Shown here piece after piece: positions 8,030 to 17,142 of a stretch of DNA of 64,000 nt (within the stretch, counting starts at the first letter, position 1; every line of letters begins with the position of its first letter). Below the pieces are notes generated by a model that saw only the letters and a program-made list of their open reading frames with translations, made no database searches and had not been told where the DNA came from. A program made the translations under genes and the position numbers. The stretch lies in contig CBDCUQ010000004.1 in NCBI GenBank assembly GCA_965222835.1, positions 558,001 to 622,000 of the forward strand, read 5' to 3'. This DNA is from CBDCUQ01 sp965222835 (GTDB taxonomy: Bacteria > Pseudomonadota > Alphaproteobacteria > Rhizobiales > Hyphomicrobiaceae).

Positions 8030-8883
8030 GGCGTTCCTTCTACGGCAAGGGCTGCGCGGCGACGTGCGGCCAATAATCCGTGTTTGGGGGCAAGAAAGAA
8101 GACGGCCAGGAAGATCAGCGTTTGAAGCGTAATGATGATGCCGCCTGTAGCGCCGTCGAGGAAATAGGACAGATAAGCGCCGACAAAGCTTGTCGTGGCG
8201 CCGATGATTACTGACAGGACGAGCAGGCGTGGAAAGCGGTCGGTCAAGAGATAGGCGGTGGCACCTGGGGTCACCACCATGGCGATGACCAGGAATGCGC
8301 CGACGGTTTGGAGGGCGGCAACGCACGACGCCGATAAGAGGACGAAGAAGACGAAGCGCAGCCATTCCGGGTTGAGGCCGATCGAGCGGGCGTGGTTCTC
8401 ATCAAAAAATACAACCATCAGGTCCTTCCACTTCACGAGGAGGATGGCGAGGGACACGAATCCGATGATGGCGAGTTGCATCGTGTCGTAGGGCGTGATG
8501 GCCAGAATATTTCCGAGGATGATCGTGTTGACGTCGATGGGAACCGGGGACACGGAGACCATGAACAGCCCAAGGCCGAAGAAGCTGGTGAAGATGATGC
8601 CGATAATGGCATCCTCTTTCAGCCCGGTACGTTGGTTGAGGAACAGCATGGCGGCGGCGGCCAGACCACCTGACAAGAACGCACCAAGTGCAAATGGAAG
8701 TCCGAGCATGTACGCGCCGGCAACGCCTGGGACAATGGAGTGACTGAGCGCGTCGCCGATCAGCGACCAGCCTTTGAGCATCAGGTAAGCGGAGAGAAAT
8801 GCGCAGACACCGCCGACCAGCGCGCTGACCCACATGGCGTTGGTCATGTAGCTGTAGTTGAACGGCTGGAGAAGGATGTCCAT
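8026..8883 (-). CDS. sitC: Mn/Fe ABC transporter permease SitC
   Basis: 285 residues, ABC-3 permease with LKGWSLIGDALSHSIVPGV, IGLNPEWLRFVFFVLL and TPGATAYLLTDRFPRL. It is homologous to SitD along its whole length and probably pairs with it as a heterodimer. The stop codon of sitB overlaps its ATG by one base (TGATG), and its own stop overlaps sitD by four, so translation is tightly coupled. A GTG one codon upstream is possible. Confidence 0.9.
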   Translation of the reverse strand: MDILLQPFNYSYMTNAMWVSALVGGVCAFLSAYLMLKGWSLIGDALSHSIVPGVAGAYMLGLPFALGAFLSGGLAAAAMLFLNQRTGLKEDAIIGIIFTSFFGLGLFMVSVSPVPIDVNTIILGNILAITPYDTMQLAIIGFVSLAILLVKWKDLMVVFFDENHARSIGLNPEWLRFVFFVLLSASCVAALQTVGAFLVIAMVVTPGATAYLLTDRFPRLLVLSVIIGATTSFVGAYLSYFLDGATGGIIITLQTLIFLAVFFLAPKHGLLAARRRAALAVEGTP

Positions 8884-9761
8884 CACGGCTCCTTTCCACC
8901 TTGGGTTTGCGTCTTCTCGTCGTAGATGACCACGGGGCGTTCATCGTCTGTGAGGATGGTGACTTGGCGCTGATCGTCGTCGGCGTGGAGCGAGCGACCA
9001 CCGAGAACGAAGTGGCGAAGAACACCACCAAAGGCGTGCTCGAGGTTTGCGCGGGTGAATGTCGTTTCCGTCGGCCCGTAGTGCAAAACGGTCCCCTTGA
9101 CGAGGATGGTTTGATCGCAGAACTCGGGTACGGAGCCGAGGTTGTGCGTCGACACCAGCATGACTCGGCCTTCGTCACGCAGCTCCTTCAGAAGTGTGAT
9201 GATGGCTTCTTCAGTTTGCACGTCGACGCCAGTGAAGGGTTCGTCGAGCAAAATGACCTGACCGTCCTGGGCCAACGCGCGTGCAAGAAAGACGCGCTTG
9301 CGCTGCCCCCCCGACAGTTCGCCGATTTGCCGCTGTCGAAAGTCCAGCATGCCGACGCGCCGGAGTGCCTCTGTTACCGCGGCTTCATCCTCGGCCGAGG
9401 GCATGCGCAGGAAGCCCATGCGGCCATAGCGGCCCATCATGACGACATCCTCCACCAGCACCGGGAAAGTCCAGTCGACCTCTTCGGCTTGCGGCACATA
9501 GGCGACGATACCCTTGCGGAGGGCCGACTTCACTGAGTGACCGATGATGCCGATGTCGCCACGGGCAAGCGGCAGAAAACCCATGATGGCTTTGAAGAGC
9601 GTCGACTTGCCGGCGCCATTGACGCCGACGAGGGCCGCAATCGTTCCGGTGGGTACAGAGAACGTCGTTTCGCGCAACGCGGTGACACCGTTGCGATAAG
9701 TGACGGTGACGTCGCGGGCCCACAGGCCGGCCTCGGCGGAGTCGGTACTGTCGAGAGGCAT
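8883..9761 (-). CDS. sitB: Mn/Fe ABC transporter ATP-binding protein SitB
   Basis: 292 residues. Walker A GVNGAGKST, Q-loop PQAEEVDW, signature LSGGQRKR, Walker B VILLDEP and H-loop STHNL are all present, with the VDWTFPVLVEDVVMMGRYG segment seen in Mn/Zn importers. It powers SitCD in the cytoplasm. The ATG at 9761 was chosen because GGAGGAG lies upstream; a TTG overlapping the sitA stop at 9836 would add 25 unconserved residues. The C-terminal extension after about residue 250 is longer than usual and charged. Confidence 0.92.
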   Translation of the reverse strand: MPLDSTDSAEAGLWARDVTVTYRNGVTALRETTFSVPTGTIAALVGVNGAGKSTLFKAIMGFLPLARGDIGIIGHSVKSALRKGIVAYVPQAEEVDWTFPVLVEDVVMMGRYGRMGFLRMPSAEDEAAVTEALRRVGMLDFRQRQIGELSGGQRKRVFLARALAQDGQVILLDEPFTGVDVQTEEAIITLLKELRDEGRVMLVSTHNLGSVPEFCDQTILVKGTVLHYGPTETTFTRANLEHAFGGVLRHFVLGGRSLHADDDQRQVTILTDDERPVVIYDEKTQTQGGKEP

Positions 9762-9832
9762 CTGAATGGCAGTCTCCTCCGGGTGGCGCCGGTGCACCCC
9801 CGGGAGGTTCTGCTTGGTCCCGGATCCGGCGC

Positions 9833-10741
9833 TCAATTGGTAGCCTTGGTCAGTCCCCTTACCACGGTTTGGGTCGTCACCCGCAATAGATCGAGGTAGG
9901 TCGGCACCGGACCGTCGGCCTTTGAGAGGCTATCGACGTAGAGAACACCGCCGTAGTCGGCTCCCGTCTCGCGTGCGACCTGTTCGGCCGGGTCGGTGTT
10001 AACCGTGCTTTCGCAGAACACGACGGGGATGTCATTGTCCCTTACCGTATCGATGACCTTGCGGACCTGTTGGGGTGTGCCGACCTGGTCCGCATTCATC
10101 GGCCAGAGATAGACTTCGCGCAGGCCAAAGTCGCGGGCGAGATAACTGAACGCGCCCTCGCAGGTGACCAACCAGCGCTGGCTTTCCGGAACGGTCTCGA
10201 TGAGTTTCTTGAGCGGTCCGATCGTGTTCGTGATTCTCTGCTTATAAGCTTTGGCATTGGCCCTGTAGGTGGGCGCATTGTCCGGGTCATACTCGGCGAA
10301 CGCCTTGGCGATGTTGTCGATATAGATCAACGCACTTTCGAGCGACATCCAAGCGTGTGGGTTGGGTTTGCCCTGGTAGCTGCCTTCGCGGATGGCAATT
10401 GGTTTTATGCCTTCGGTCAGCGTGGCAGACGGCACGTCTTCGAGGTTGCCGAGAAACTGCTCGAACCACAATTCGAGGTTCATGCCGTTCCACAAGACCA
10501 AGTCGGCGTCCTGCGCCCGGATGAGGTCGCGCGGGGTGGGCTCATAGCCATGAATTTCCGCGCCCGGTTTGGTCACGGATCGCACGATTGCCGCGTCACC
10601 GGCCACGTTGCGTGCCATGTCGGCAATAACGGTGAATGTCGTTACTACCTTGAACTTGTCGTTGGCCAGCACGCCGGTCGCGCCGAGGCAGATCGTCATG
10701 ACAGCGATACCAAGGCGGCCAGCCAGGCTTTGAAGCCGCAT
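9833..10741 (-). CDS. sitA: Mn/Fe-binding periplasmic protein SitA
   Basis: 302 residues with a signal peptide (GIAVMTICLGATGVLA). Cluster A-I metal-binding protein: likely ligands are His in GAEIHGYEPTP, His in GKPNPHAWMSLE, Glu in VVFCESTVN and Asp in LYVDSLS, the His/His/Glu/Asp set typical of Mn/Fe rather than of Zn binders, which carry a His-rich loop. First gene of sitABCD. It diverges from the Fur/Mur regulator, with the presumed operator between them. Confidence 0.92.
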   Translation of the reverse strand: MRLQSLAGRLGIAVMTICLGATGVLANDKFKVVTTFTVIADMARNVAGDAAIVRSVTKPGAEIHGYEPTPRDLIRAQDADLVLWNGMNLELWFEQFLGNLEDVPSATLTEGIKPIAIREGSYQGKPNPHAWMSLESALIYIDNIAKAFAEYDPDNAPTYRANAKAYKQRITNTIGPLKKLIETVPESQRWLVTCEGAFSYLARDFGLREVYLWPMNADQVGTPQQVRKVIDTVRDNDIPVVFCESTVNTDPAEQVARETGADYGGVLYVDSLSKADGPVPTYLDLLRVTTQTVVRGLTKATN

Positions 10742-10804
10742 CTGAAACCTCTCCGTTACTTTCCATTCACTCGATGGATATGCGAACGATTTGCAACTGT
10801 CAAT

Positions 10805-10823
10805 GCTAATGAGAATGATTTGC
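10805..10823. promoter_or_regulatory. Fur/Mur-type operator between sitA and mur
   Basis: A 19-bp imperfect palindrome, GCTAATGAGAATGATTTGC, matches alphaproteobacterial Mur/Fur boxes (TGCAAAT...GCA with an ATGA core). A second partial copy, GCGAACGATTTGCAA, lies at 10782-10796. Their position between the divergent sitA and regulator genes fits repression of Mn uptake by Mn-loaded Mur and possible autoregulation. Confidence 0.65.
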
Positions 10824-10905
10824 AAAAATTGCTGTGCGCCGCCGAATGTGCTATGACTTGGGTCAATTGCTGCGGGGAATACGTGGAGACGGTATAGTCG
10901 TCGAT

Positions 10906-11379
10906 ATGAAGAAGCAGGCGAGCAAAGACACATCTGTCCTGGAAGAGGAACTGCGCGCGGGCGGAATGCGGGTCACGCGTCAGCGCCTGGCTATTCTGCT
11001 GGCGCTTGCCGATGCCGAAGACCATCCGAGCGCCGAGGACCTTTTGGTACGGTCCCGCCGGTACGACGCCTCTGTTTCTCTGGCGACCGTTTACCGGACG
11101 CTGGCCGTTCTGGAGCAACGCGGTACGGTGTTACGCAACGAATTCGAGGGAAGTGGTGCGCGGTTCGAGCTCGCCAATGCGCCGCATCACGATCACTTAA
11201 TCGATCTCGACACCGGTGACGTCGTGGAGTTTCGCTCGGACAAGATTGAACGCCTGCAGGCGGAGATTGCAACTGAGTTGGGTTATGAGCTGGTCCATCA
11301 TCGGCTTCAGCTTTATGGCCGCAAGCGGGGCGGCAAGGCACGCACTGCCCGCCGGCGTGCCAGCGGCGCCCGAATGTGA
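10906..11379 (+). CDS. mur: Fur-family regulator, probably Mur (Mn-responsive)
   Basis: 157 residues. The DNA-binding winged helix has GMRVTRQRLAILLALA and the VSLATVYRTLAVLEQRG recognition helix; the metal site includes ANAPHHDHLIDLDTGDVVEF. No C-terminal CxxC pairs occur, as in alphaproteobacterial Fur/Mur. Divergent transcription from sitABCD and the boxes between them favour Mur over a global Fur. The start at 10906 gives the usual length; the frame open from 10834 would add an unlikely leader. Confidence 0.82.
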   Translation: MKKQASKDTSVLEEELRAGGMRVTRQRLAILLALADAEDHPSAEDLLVRSRRYDASVSLATVYRTLAVLEQRGTVLRNEFEGSGARFELANAPHHDHLIDLDTGDVVEFRSDKIERLQAEIATELGYELVHHRLQLYGRKRGGKARTARRRASGARM

Positions 11380-11463
11380 TCGTACCAATGGCCAGTTTGC
11401 CGTGCGCTAAGATTATGGCTGGCGTGATGGGGACAGGCGGGGTACACGTCGTGCCTCAATTAC

Positions 11464-12489
11464 ATGTGGACTTTGGACAAAGACGTGCACGCTCAAGCAC
11501 ATAAGTTCTGTGTGGCACCGATGATGGATTGGACAGACCGGCATTGCCGGGTGTTCCACCGTCAGCTCACGCGGCATGCGCTGCTTTATACCGAGATGGT
11601 GACGGCGGATGCTGTCCTTCACGGCAAGCGTGCGGACCTCATCGGCTTTTCCGACGAGGAACACCCGGTTGCGCTGCAGCTTGGCGGTTCAGACCCGCAA
11701 AAGCTCGCGGACGCCGCGGCTATTGGCGAGGGCTTCGGCTATGACGAGATAAATCTCAATATCGGGTGCCCGTCTGACCGCGTGCAGGAGGGCCGGTTTG
11801 GAGCCTGCCTGATGGCGGAGCCAGCGCTTGTTGGGCGTTGCGTTGCGGCGATGTCCGCGCGTGCTTCTGTTCCCGTGACGGTGAAGTGCCGGATTGGTAT
11901 TGACGACCAGGACGCGGAGGCGGACTTTCAGCGGTTTATTGATACGGTCGCCGATGCGGGCTGCCGGACGTTTATCGTGCACGCGCGAAAGGCTTGGCTC
12001 AGCGGGCTTTCACCCAAGGAAAACCGCGAAGTCCCACCGCTTGATTATGATCGAGTCTATCGCTTGAGGGCGGCGCGGCCTGACCTTGAAATCATTGTCA
12101 ACGGCGGCATCGCGAGCCTGGAGGCTTGCGAAGCGCACCTTAGGTATGTCGATGGCGTGATGCTCGGGCGGGCTGCCTATCAAACACCGTATCTCTTGGC
12201 GGACGTGGATCGCCGCTTTTTCGGCTCGACGCATCCGGTGCCCGCGCGCCGTTCAGTTGTTGAAGCGCTCATTCCTTATGTTGAGCAGCACATGGCATCG
12301 GGTGGACGGCTCAACAATGTGACGCGTCACATACTGGGTCTCTATCACGGCGAACCACGGGCCCGGATGTTCCGGCGCCATCTGTCGGAACATGGGGTCG
12401 GGGCGGGTGCGTCGTCTGCTGTTCTTAAAGACGCGCTTGGGCTGGTGGAGCACGGGGCCGATATGGTGCCCTTTGCGGGCGCGGCGTGA
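11464..12489 (+). CDS. dusA: tRNA-dihydrouridine synthase A
   Basis: 341 residues, TIM barrel with FMN. APMMDWTDRHCRVFHRQL and LYTEMVTADAVLHG at the N-terminus, NLNIGCPSDRVQEGRFGACL with the catalytic Cys, IVHARKAWLSGLSPKENR, and the phosphate-binding VNGGIASL are DusA-specific. It reduces U20/U20a in the tRNA D-loop using NADPH. It is followed by a TSUP permease 10 nt after its stop. Confidence 0.95.
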   Translation: MWTLDKDVHAQAHKFCVAPMMDWTDRHCRVFHRQLTRHALLYTEMVTADAVLHGKRADLIGFSDEEHPVALQLGGSDPQKLADAAAIGEGFGYDEINLNIGCPSDRVQEGRFGACLMAEPALVGRCVAAMSARASVPVTVKCRIGIDDQDAEADFQRFIDTVADAGCRTFIVHARKAWLSGLSPKENREVPPLDYDRVYRLRAARPDLEIIVNGGIASLEACEAHLRYVDGVMLGRAAYQTPYLLADVDRRFFGSTHPVPARRSVVEALIPYVEQHMASGGRLNNVTRHILGLYHGEPRARMFRRHLSEHGVGAGASSAVLKDALGLVEHGADMVPFAGAA

Positions 12490-12499
12490 GGCGCGCCGC

Positions 12500-13330
12500 A
12501 TGCCTTTTGCTGCCACCCCGGATGGTCTCTATTTTCTGATTTCGGCGTTGATTGTGGCTGGCCTCTTTGTCGGCTTCCTCTCCGGCCTGCTCGGTATCGG
12601 CGGGGGCGGCGTGCTGGTTCCCGTGCTTTATGAAGCGTTCGGCTTTGCCGGTGTCAGCGAGGATGTGCGCATGCATTTGGCGGTTGGCACGACGCTCGCC
12701 GTGGTCGCGCCTACGGTCTTGCGTTCGTTTGCGGCACATCGTGCGCGTGGTGCCGTCGACATGACAGTGGTGCGACGTATGGGGCCCTGGGTCGTGGTGG
12801 GCGTGGTTGCGGGCGCGCTCATTGCCAAGAGCGCGTCGGGCGAAGCGTTGCGCTGGGTGTGGGTGGTGTTTGGTTCATTGCTCGCGCTCAAAATGGCGCT
12901 GGGCCGCGATGACTGGAAGCTGGCGGACAGTTTACCGGTGCGCCCCGTTCTCGAATCGGTCGCCGTCGCGATCGGGTGTCTTTCGACACTGATGGGGATT
13001 GGCGGGGCGACGTTCACGGTGCCGTTCTTGACTTTGCACGGGACGGCGCTCCTGCGATCGGTCGCTACCGCAACCGGCATCGGCCTGATCATCTCGGTCC
13101 CAGGTCTTATCGGGTACATGCTTGCCGGTTGGGGCGCACCGGATCTGCCGCCCTATTCCTTGGGATTCGTCAGTCTCGGGGCGTTGCTGATCGCGCCCAT
13201 CAGCGTTTTCGCGGCCCCCTTCGGCGTCCGACTTGCGCACGGCATTTCGAAGCGCAAGCTTGAGATGGCCTTTTCAGCCTTTCTGTTTTGTGTGGTGGGG
13301 CGATTTCTGGCTAGCCTTTTGGCGACGTGA
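12500..13330 (+). CDS. TSUP-family (TauE/SafE) membrane permease
   Basis: 276 residues with eight predicted helices in two related halves. The first has FVGFLSGLLGIGGGGVLVPVL and the second CLSTLMGIGGATFTVPFL, the duplicated G-x-G-G-G-x-x-x-P motif of TauE/SafE proteins, which export or import sulfite, sulfoacetate and related anions. The ATG at 12500 follows dusA closely (10 nt), so the pair is co-transcribed. The substrate cannot be told from sequence. Confidence 0.85.
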   Translation: MPFAATPDGLYFLISALIVAGLFVGFLSGLLGIGGGGVLVPVLYEAFGFAGVSEDVRMHLAVGTTLAVVAPTVLRSFAAHRARGAVDMTVVRRMGPWVVVGVVAGALIAKSASGEALRWVWVVFGSLLALKMALGRDDWKLADSLPVRPVLESVAVAIGCLSTLMGIGGATFTVPFLTLHGTALLRSVATATGIGLIISVPGLIGYMLAGWGAPDLPPYSLGFVSLGALLIAPISVFAAPFGVRLAHGISKRKLEMAFSAFLFCVVGRFLASLLAT

Positions 13331-13514
13331 GGTGCGGGTCCTGGCGCTCGCAAGACAAGATCCCCGGTGGAAAACGTTTGCCGAGGATTCCATGGAATGC
13401 ATATAGCTTTTGTCTACATGACAGACGCGAGTGGGTCTTCTCGATTGGATAGCGCGCACTCCCATAGTGGCGAGTGACCGGCGCGCAGGGAAAGAGCAGG
13501 AAAGGCATTGTGAC

Positions 13515-14903
13515 ATGGCCGGTTATGCTCAATCCGTCGGTGGAACCCGCTACACTTTCGATGGGCTCAAGGACCTTCTAGCCAAGGCCAGCCCACAGCG
13601 GTCGGGTGATGACTTGGCCGGCATCTCGGCCGCTGATGAGGAGGAGCGGGTTGCGGCCCAAATGGCGCTTGCCGACGTGCCGCTTGCGACGTTTCTCGAA
13701 GATCACGTGATCCCCTACGCCGATGACGAGGTGACACGCCTGATCGTCGATGGTCATGTCGCTTCGGCATTCGCGCCGGTTTCGCATCTGACGGTCGGTG
13801 GTTTTCGGGATTGGCTGCTGTCTGATTTGGCGACCACGGAAGTGCTGTCTGCATTGAAGACAGGTCTGACGCCGGAGATGGTGGCGGCCGTTTCGAAGAT
13901 CTGCCGCAATCAGGATCTGGTTCTGATCGCGAAGAAGTGTCAGGTGACCACCAAGTTCCGGAATACAATTGGCTTGCCTGGACGGTTTTCGACTCGGCTT
14001 CAACCGAACCATCCGACGGATGACCCGAGCGGCATTGCGGCGAGCATTGTCGACGGGCTCATGTACGGCAACGGGGATGCCGTTATTGGGGTCAATCCGG
14101 CTTCCGATAGCATTCCGACCGTCATGAGTTTGTTGCGGATGCTCGACGACATCATCGTGCGTTACGACATTCCAACGCAATCGTGTGTGCTTACGCATGT
14201 GACGACGACGATTGAAGCGATTAATCGCGGTGCGCCGGTCGATCTCGTATTCCAGTCGATTGCAGGAACAGAGGCTGCCAACAAGAGCTTCGGCATCAAT
14301 CTTGAGACGCTGCGCGAGGGCCGGGAGGCGGCCTCGCAGCTCAAGCGTGGTGCGGTTGGGACTAATGTCATGTATTTCGAAACGGGACAGGGAAGCGCGT
14401 TGTCAGCGAACGCGCATCACGGTGCTGACCAACAAACAGTCGAAGCGCGCGCCTATGCGGTTGCCAGGGCCTTCGATCCGCTTTTGGTCAACACGGTCGT
14501 CGGCTTTATTGGTCCCGAATACCTTTACGACGGAAAACAGATAATTCGTGCAGGTTTGGAGGATCATTTCTGCGGCAAGCTCTTGGGTCTGCCGATGGGA
14601 TGTGACATTTGCTACACGAATCATGCCGAAGCCGATCAGAATGACATGGATGGTCTTCTGACCATGCTCGGCGTCGCAGGGGTGACATTTATTATGGGTA
14701 TCCCCGGATCGGACGACATTATGCTCAACTACCAAGCCACGTCGTTTCACGATGCGCTTTATGTCCGTCGTGCGCTGGGTTTGAAACCTGCACCTGAATT
14801 CGAGCGCTGGCTCGAAACGGCCGGAATCTTCGAAGCAGGGGGCGACCTGCAACTCGCGACGGATGTTCCGCGTCCCTTCCGCAAAGCGCTTGGAGCCAAT
14901 TGA
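13515..14903 (+). CDS. eutB: Ethanolamine ammonia-lyase large subunit EutB
   Basis: 462 residues, full family length. Typical segments include GLPGRFSTRLQPNHPTDDP, LTHVTTTIEAINRGAPVDLVFQSIAGTE, FETGQGSALSANAHHGADQQT and GLPMGCDICYTNHAEADQND. With EutC it forms the adenosylcobalamin-dependent enzyme that turns ethanolamine into acetaldehyde and ammonia. The ATG at 13515 was chosen for family length. EutC follows after 20 nt. No reactivase (eutA), transporter or microcompartment gene is in the window. Confidence 0.96.
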   Translation: MAGYAQSVGGTRYTFDGLKDLLAKASPQRSGDDLAGISAADEEERVAAQMALADVPLATFLEDHVIPYADDEVTRLIVDGHVASAFAPVSHLTVGGFRDWLLSDLATTEVLSALKTGLTPEMVAAVSKICRNQDLVLIAKKCQVTTKFRNTIGLPGRFSTRLQPNHPTDDPSGIAASIVDGLMYGNGDAVIGVNPASDSIPTVMSLLRMLDDIIVRYDIPTQSCVLTHVTTTIEAINRGAPVDLVFQSIAGTEAANKSFGINLETLREGREAASQLKRGAVGTNVMYFETGQGSALSANAHHGADQQTVEARAYAVARAFDPLLVNTVVGFIGPEYLYDGKQIIRAGLEDHFCGKLLGLPMGCDICYTNHAEADQNDMDGLLTMLGVAGVTFIMGIPGSDDIMLNYQATSFHDALYVRRALGLKPAPEFERWLETAGIFEAGGDLQLATDVPRPFRKALGAN

Positions 14904-14923
14904 CGTCATAGTGTGAGGGTGAA

Positions 14924-15733
14924 ATGCCGGATCGCGCAAAGACACCGGTTATCGGCAATCCATGGGAGAGCTTGCGGCGTTACACGTCTGCGCGGATTGC
15001 GCTTGGGCGCAGCGGCACCAGTCTTCCGACCCGACCGCATCTGGACTTTCAGCTGGCCCACGCCCGTGCGCGCAAAGCGGTGCATCTTGAGCTTGATACG
15101 CGCACATTGGTGGACTGGCTTCGCGCTCAGGGGCAAACGGTTATGGAGATCCGGAGCCGGGGGACGTCGCGTGCCATCTATCTCCAGCGGCCTGATCTCG
15201 GTCGCGCGCTCGATGACGATTCGCGTGAGGCGTTGCGGGCGTTGGGCAAGCCGAAACGTCCCTATCATGTCGCCTTGATTATAGGTGACGGTCTTTCGGC
15301 GACGGCCATCGACGCGAACGCAATAAGGCTGTTGGACGTGCTACTTCCGGCGTTGAAAACGCGGGGTTTGAATCTGGCACCGATCACGGTTGCGAAGAAT
15401 GCCCGCGTTGCGCTGGGAGACGAGGTTGGAGAGCTGCTCGGTGCTGAGGTGGCCGTCATGATCATCGGGGAGCGGCCTGGACTGAGTTCGCCGGACAGTA
15501 TCGGACTTTATATGACGTACCGGCCGCGGGTGGGTACAACGGACGAGGCGCGAAACTGCATTTCCAATGTGCGTCCCGAGGGTCTTTCGTTTGTGCGCGC
15601 GGCCCAGAAGCTGGACTATCTCCTGGAGCAGGCCCTGAGCCGTCGGGTGTCCGGAATCGACCTTAAGGATGAAGCAGAAACGGATGGGCAGATCGAAATC
15701 CAAAGCGGATCGAATTTTTTGACCGCGAAGTAG
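14924..15733 (+). CDS. eutC: Ethanolamine ammonia-lyase small subunit EutC
   Basis: 269 residues. NPWESLRRYTSARIALGRSGTS at the start, HVALIIGDGLSATAI and MIIGERPGLSSPDSIGLYMTYRP in the Rossmann-like cobalamin-binding part, and DEARNCISNVRPEGL near the end are EutC hallmarks. It binds cobalamin together with EutB. The gene lies 20 nt after eutB in the same operon. Confidence 0.96.
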   Translation: MPDRAKTPVIGNPWESLRRYTSARIALGRSGTSLPTRPHLDFQLAHARARKAVHLELDTRTLVDWLRAQGQTVMEIRSRGTSRAIYLQRPDLGRALDDDSREALRALGKPKRPYHVALIIGDGLSATAIDANAIRLLDVLLPALKTRGLNLAPITVAKNARVALGDEVGELLGAEVAVMIIGERPGLSSPDSIGLYMTYRPRVGTTDEARNCISNVRPEGLSFVRAAQKLDYLLEQALSRRVSGIDLKDEAETDGQIEIQSGSNFLTAK

Positions 15734-15800
15734 ATCTTCAGCCGGCCGATGGAGCTGGCAGGTGGACGTGGTGTGTACCGTTTGAACGGTGTGACGTCTG

Positions 15801-16091
15801 TCAATTCGAGGGGACTGTTCGGACTGGATTGGCAGGAGGTCCGGATGGTTCTTCTGCCGGCGCTTCCGTGGCAGCGGGTGTCGGTCCATAGTTCGGGATG
15901 TCGATCGAAAGCGTCGCGATCTTGAAGTAGGCGAGCGCACCGAAGATCACGCCGAACACGACGGCTGTCATCAAGGCATTGAGGAACTTGTTACCAAACA
16001 GGATCCCGTTGCCGATCCACGAAACTAAGAAGACGATGATGGCGGCGATTATGACCGGTTCGGCCCAGGCGTATTCAGGTGGCATGAACAT
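15801..16091 (-). CDS. Small membrane protein with Pro/Ala-rich tail
   Basis: 96 residues. Two helices (about 11-30 and 36-58, the second with FGVIFGALAYF) are followed by a tail rich in Pro, Ala and Glu, probably disordered. AGGGCTTCACC precedes the ATG at 16091. Convergent with eutC. No family recognised. Confidence 0.6.
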   Translation of the reverse strand: MFMPPEYAWAEPVIIAAIIVFLVSWIGNGILFGNKFLNALMTAVVFGVIFGALAYFKIATLSIDIPNYGPTPAATEAPAEEPSGPPANPVRTVPSN

Positions 16092-16224
16092 GGTGAAGCC
16101 CTACATTCGATACTGACTTGCCTCAGATTAGTGGGTGGCCGTTTGCGGCCCCCACCGCATGGTCCAATGCAATATTAGTTCATGGCCCCCGCCTAGGCTA
16201 GTGATCGATGTCGAACTGGAATCG

Positions 16225-16569
16225 TCAGCGCACGTCAGAATCGCTGTCATCGTAGTCTCTTATAGAGTCTCTGATTTCTGTCATGCGCGCTTCGGATTGA
16301 GCAACTTTCTGTCGGATTGCGTAATCTCCAATCAGTAGAAACACGAGAGAAAGGGCCGCGGCGATGAGGGTGATCCACCAGAGCCAATGCAGCTGCGGCC
16401 AATACGAGGTGATTAGCCAAGTGAGGGCCAATCCGATTGTCCACCTGATCGCGTACATCAAGTACGCCCGTTGGGCCGAGGCGTGGAATTCGCCCTTTAT
16501 GGCTTCCAGTTCGTCGGAGGGAAATTGATACGGCTCTTCGGTTTTTCGAGCGCCCCGATCATCGTCCAT
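16225..16569 (-). CDS. Small two-helix membrane protein
   Basis: 114 residues. An acidic N-terminal region is followed by two helices (AIRWTIGLALTWLITSYW and LWWITLIAAALSLVFLLIGDYAI) and a charged, coiled tail ending in DYDDSDSDVR. The ATG at 16569 has AAGGAAA before it; a longer frame to 16647 exists. Hypothetical. Confidence 0.55.
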   Translation of the reverse strand: MDDDRGARKTEEPYQFPSDELEAIKGEFHASAQRAYLMYAIRWTIGLALTWLITSYWPQLHWLWWITLIAAALSLVFLLIGDYAIRQKVAQSEARMTEIRDSIRDYDDSDSDVR

Positions 16570-17059
16570 GACGTTTCCTTCTTTGACTCCTGCTGCGTGC
16601 ATTGCAGGCGGCGTTACGTCTCTTTCGTTTCTCATTATGCAGAGCAAGGAACCATAGAATTTGGGAATTTATCTTTCGTGATGCAGATCAAGTAGCCATA
16701 GAAGTTGGAAGGAAATATGCGTGTCTTGCGCACGTTTGGACGAGCCAGGTTTGGCTGTCCACGTGAGAATGGCGGAGATGTGGCTGAAACAATACAAAGT
16801 TAAGAGCGGAATAAGGCGGCCGTTTGTCTGTAAGGTTCTGCCGACCGAGCGACCTCCGCTTTAGGGCTTGAGCAGGCCTCACCATCATGTCCGCGCGATG
16901 TCCGCTTTACCCCCTGATAGCGGACGGAAATGCCACGTTGCGCAAGCAAGGACCAGCTGAGGGTCGGAAGCGGCCATTGGGGCAAACGTCAGGCGTGTGC
17001 GCAAAATTCCAAAGGTGCGCATTGAATACTGGAGAGGGCTTTGGGCGCGATGGCAACAT
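16570..17059. other. Intergenic stretch, nothing supported
   Basis: About 490 bases between the small membrane protein and the terminator of the PuuD-like gene. Short frames on both strands have no recognisable product or convincing ribosome-binding site. The base mix is lower in GC than the neighbouring genes around 16640-16800. Confidence 0.35.
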
Positions 17060-17118
17060 AAAAACTGGCATCATTTGGTAGGGCATGGCGAATCCTGCCA
17101 CGCCCCACCCCAAATGAT
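17060..17118 (-). terminator. Rho-independent terminator of the PuuD-like gene
   Basis: Arms ATCATTTGG.GGGGCGTGGCAG and the reverse-complementary CGCCATGCCC.CCAAATGAT (read on the minus strand) form a long, slightly interrupted stem, followed on the minus strand by GCCAGTTTTT. It begins 25 nt after the stop of the 17143 gene. Confidence 0.75.
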
Positions 17119-17142
17119 CAGGTTGTCCGCTGATCCTGGATC

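Noticed and set aside
13331..13514. Possible cobalamin riboswitch before eutB
   Set aside because: No B12-box core found in the 184-base gap.
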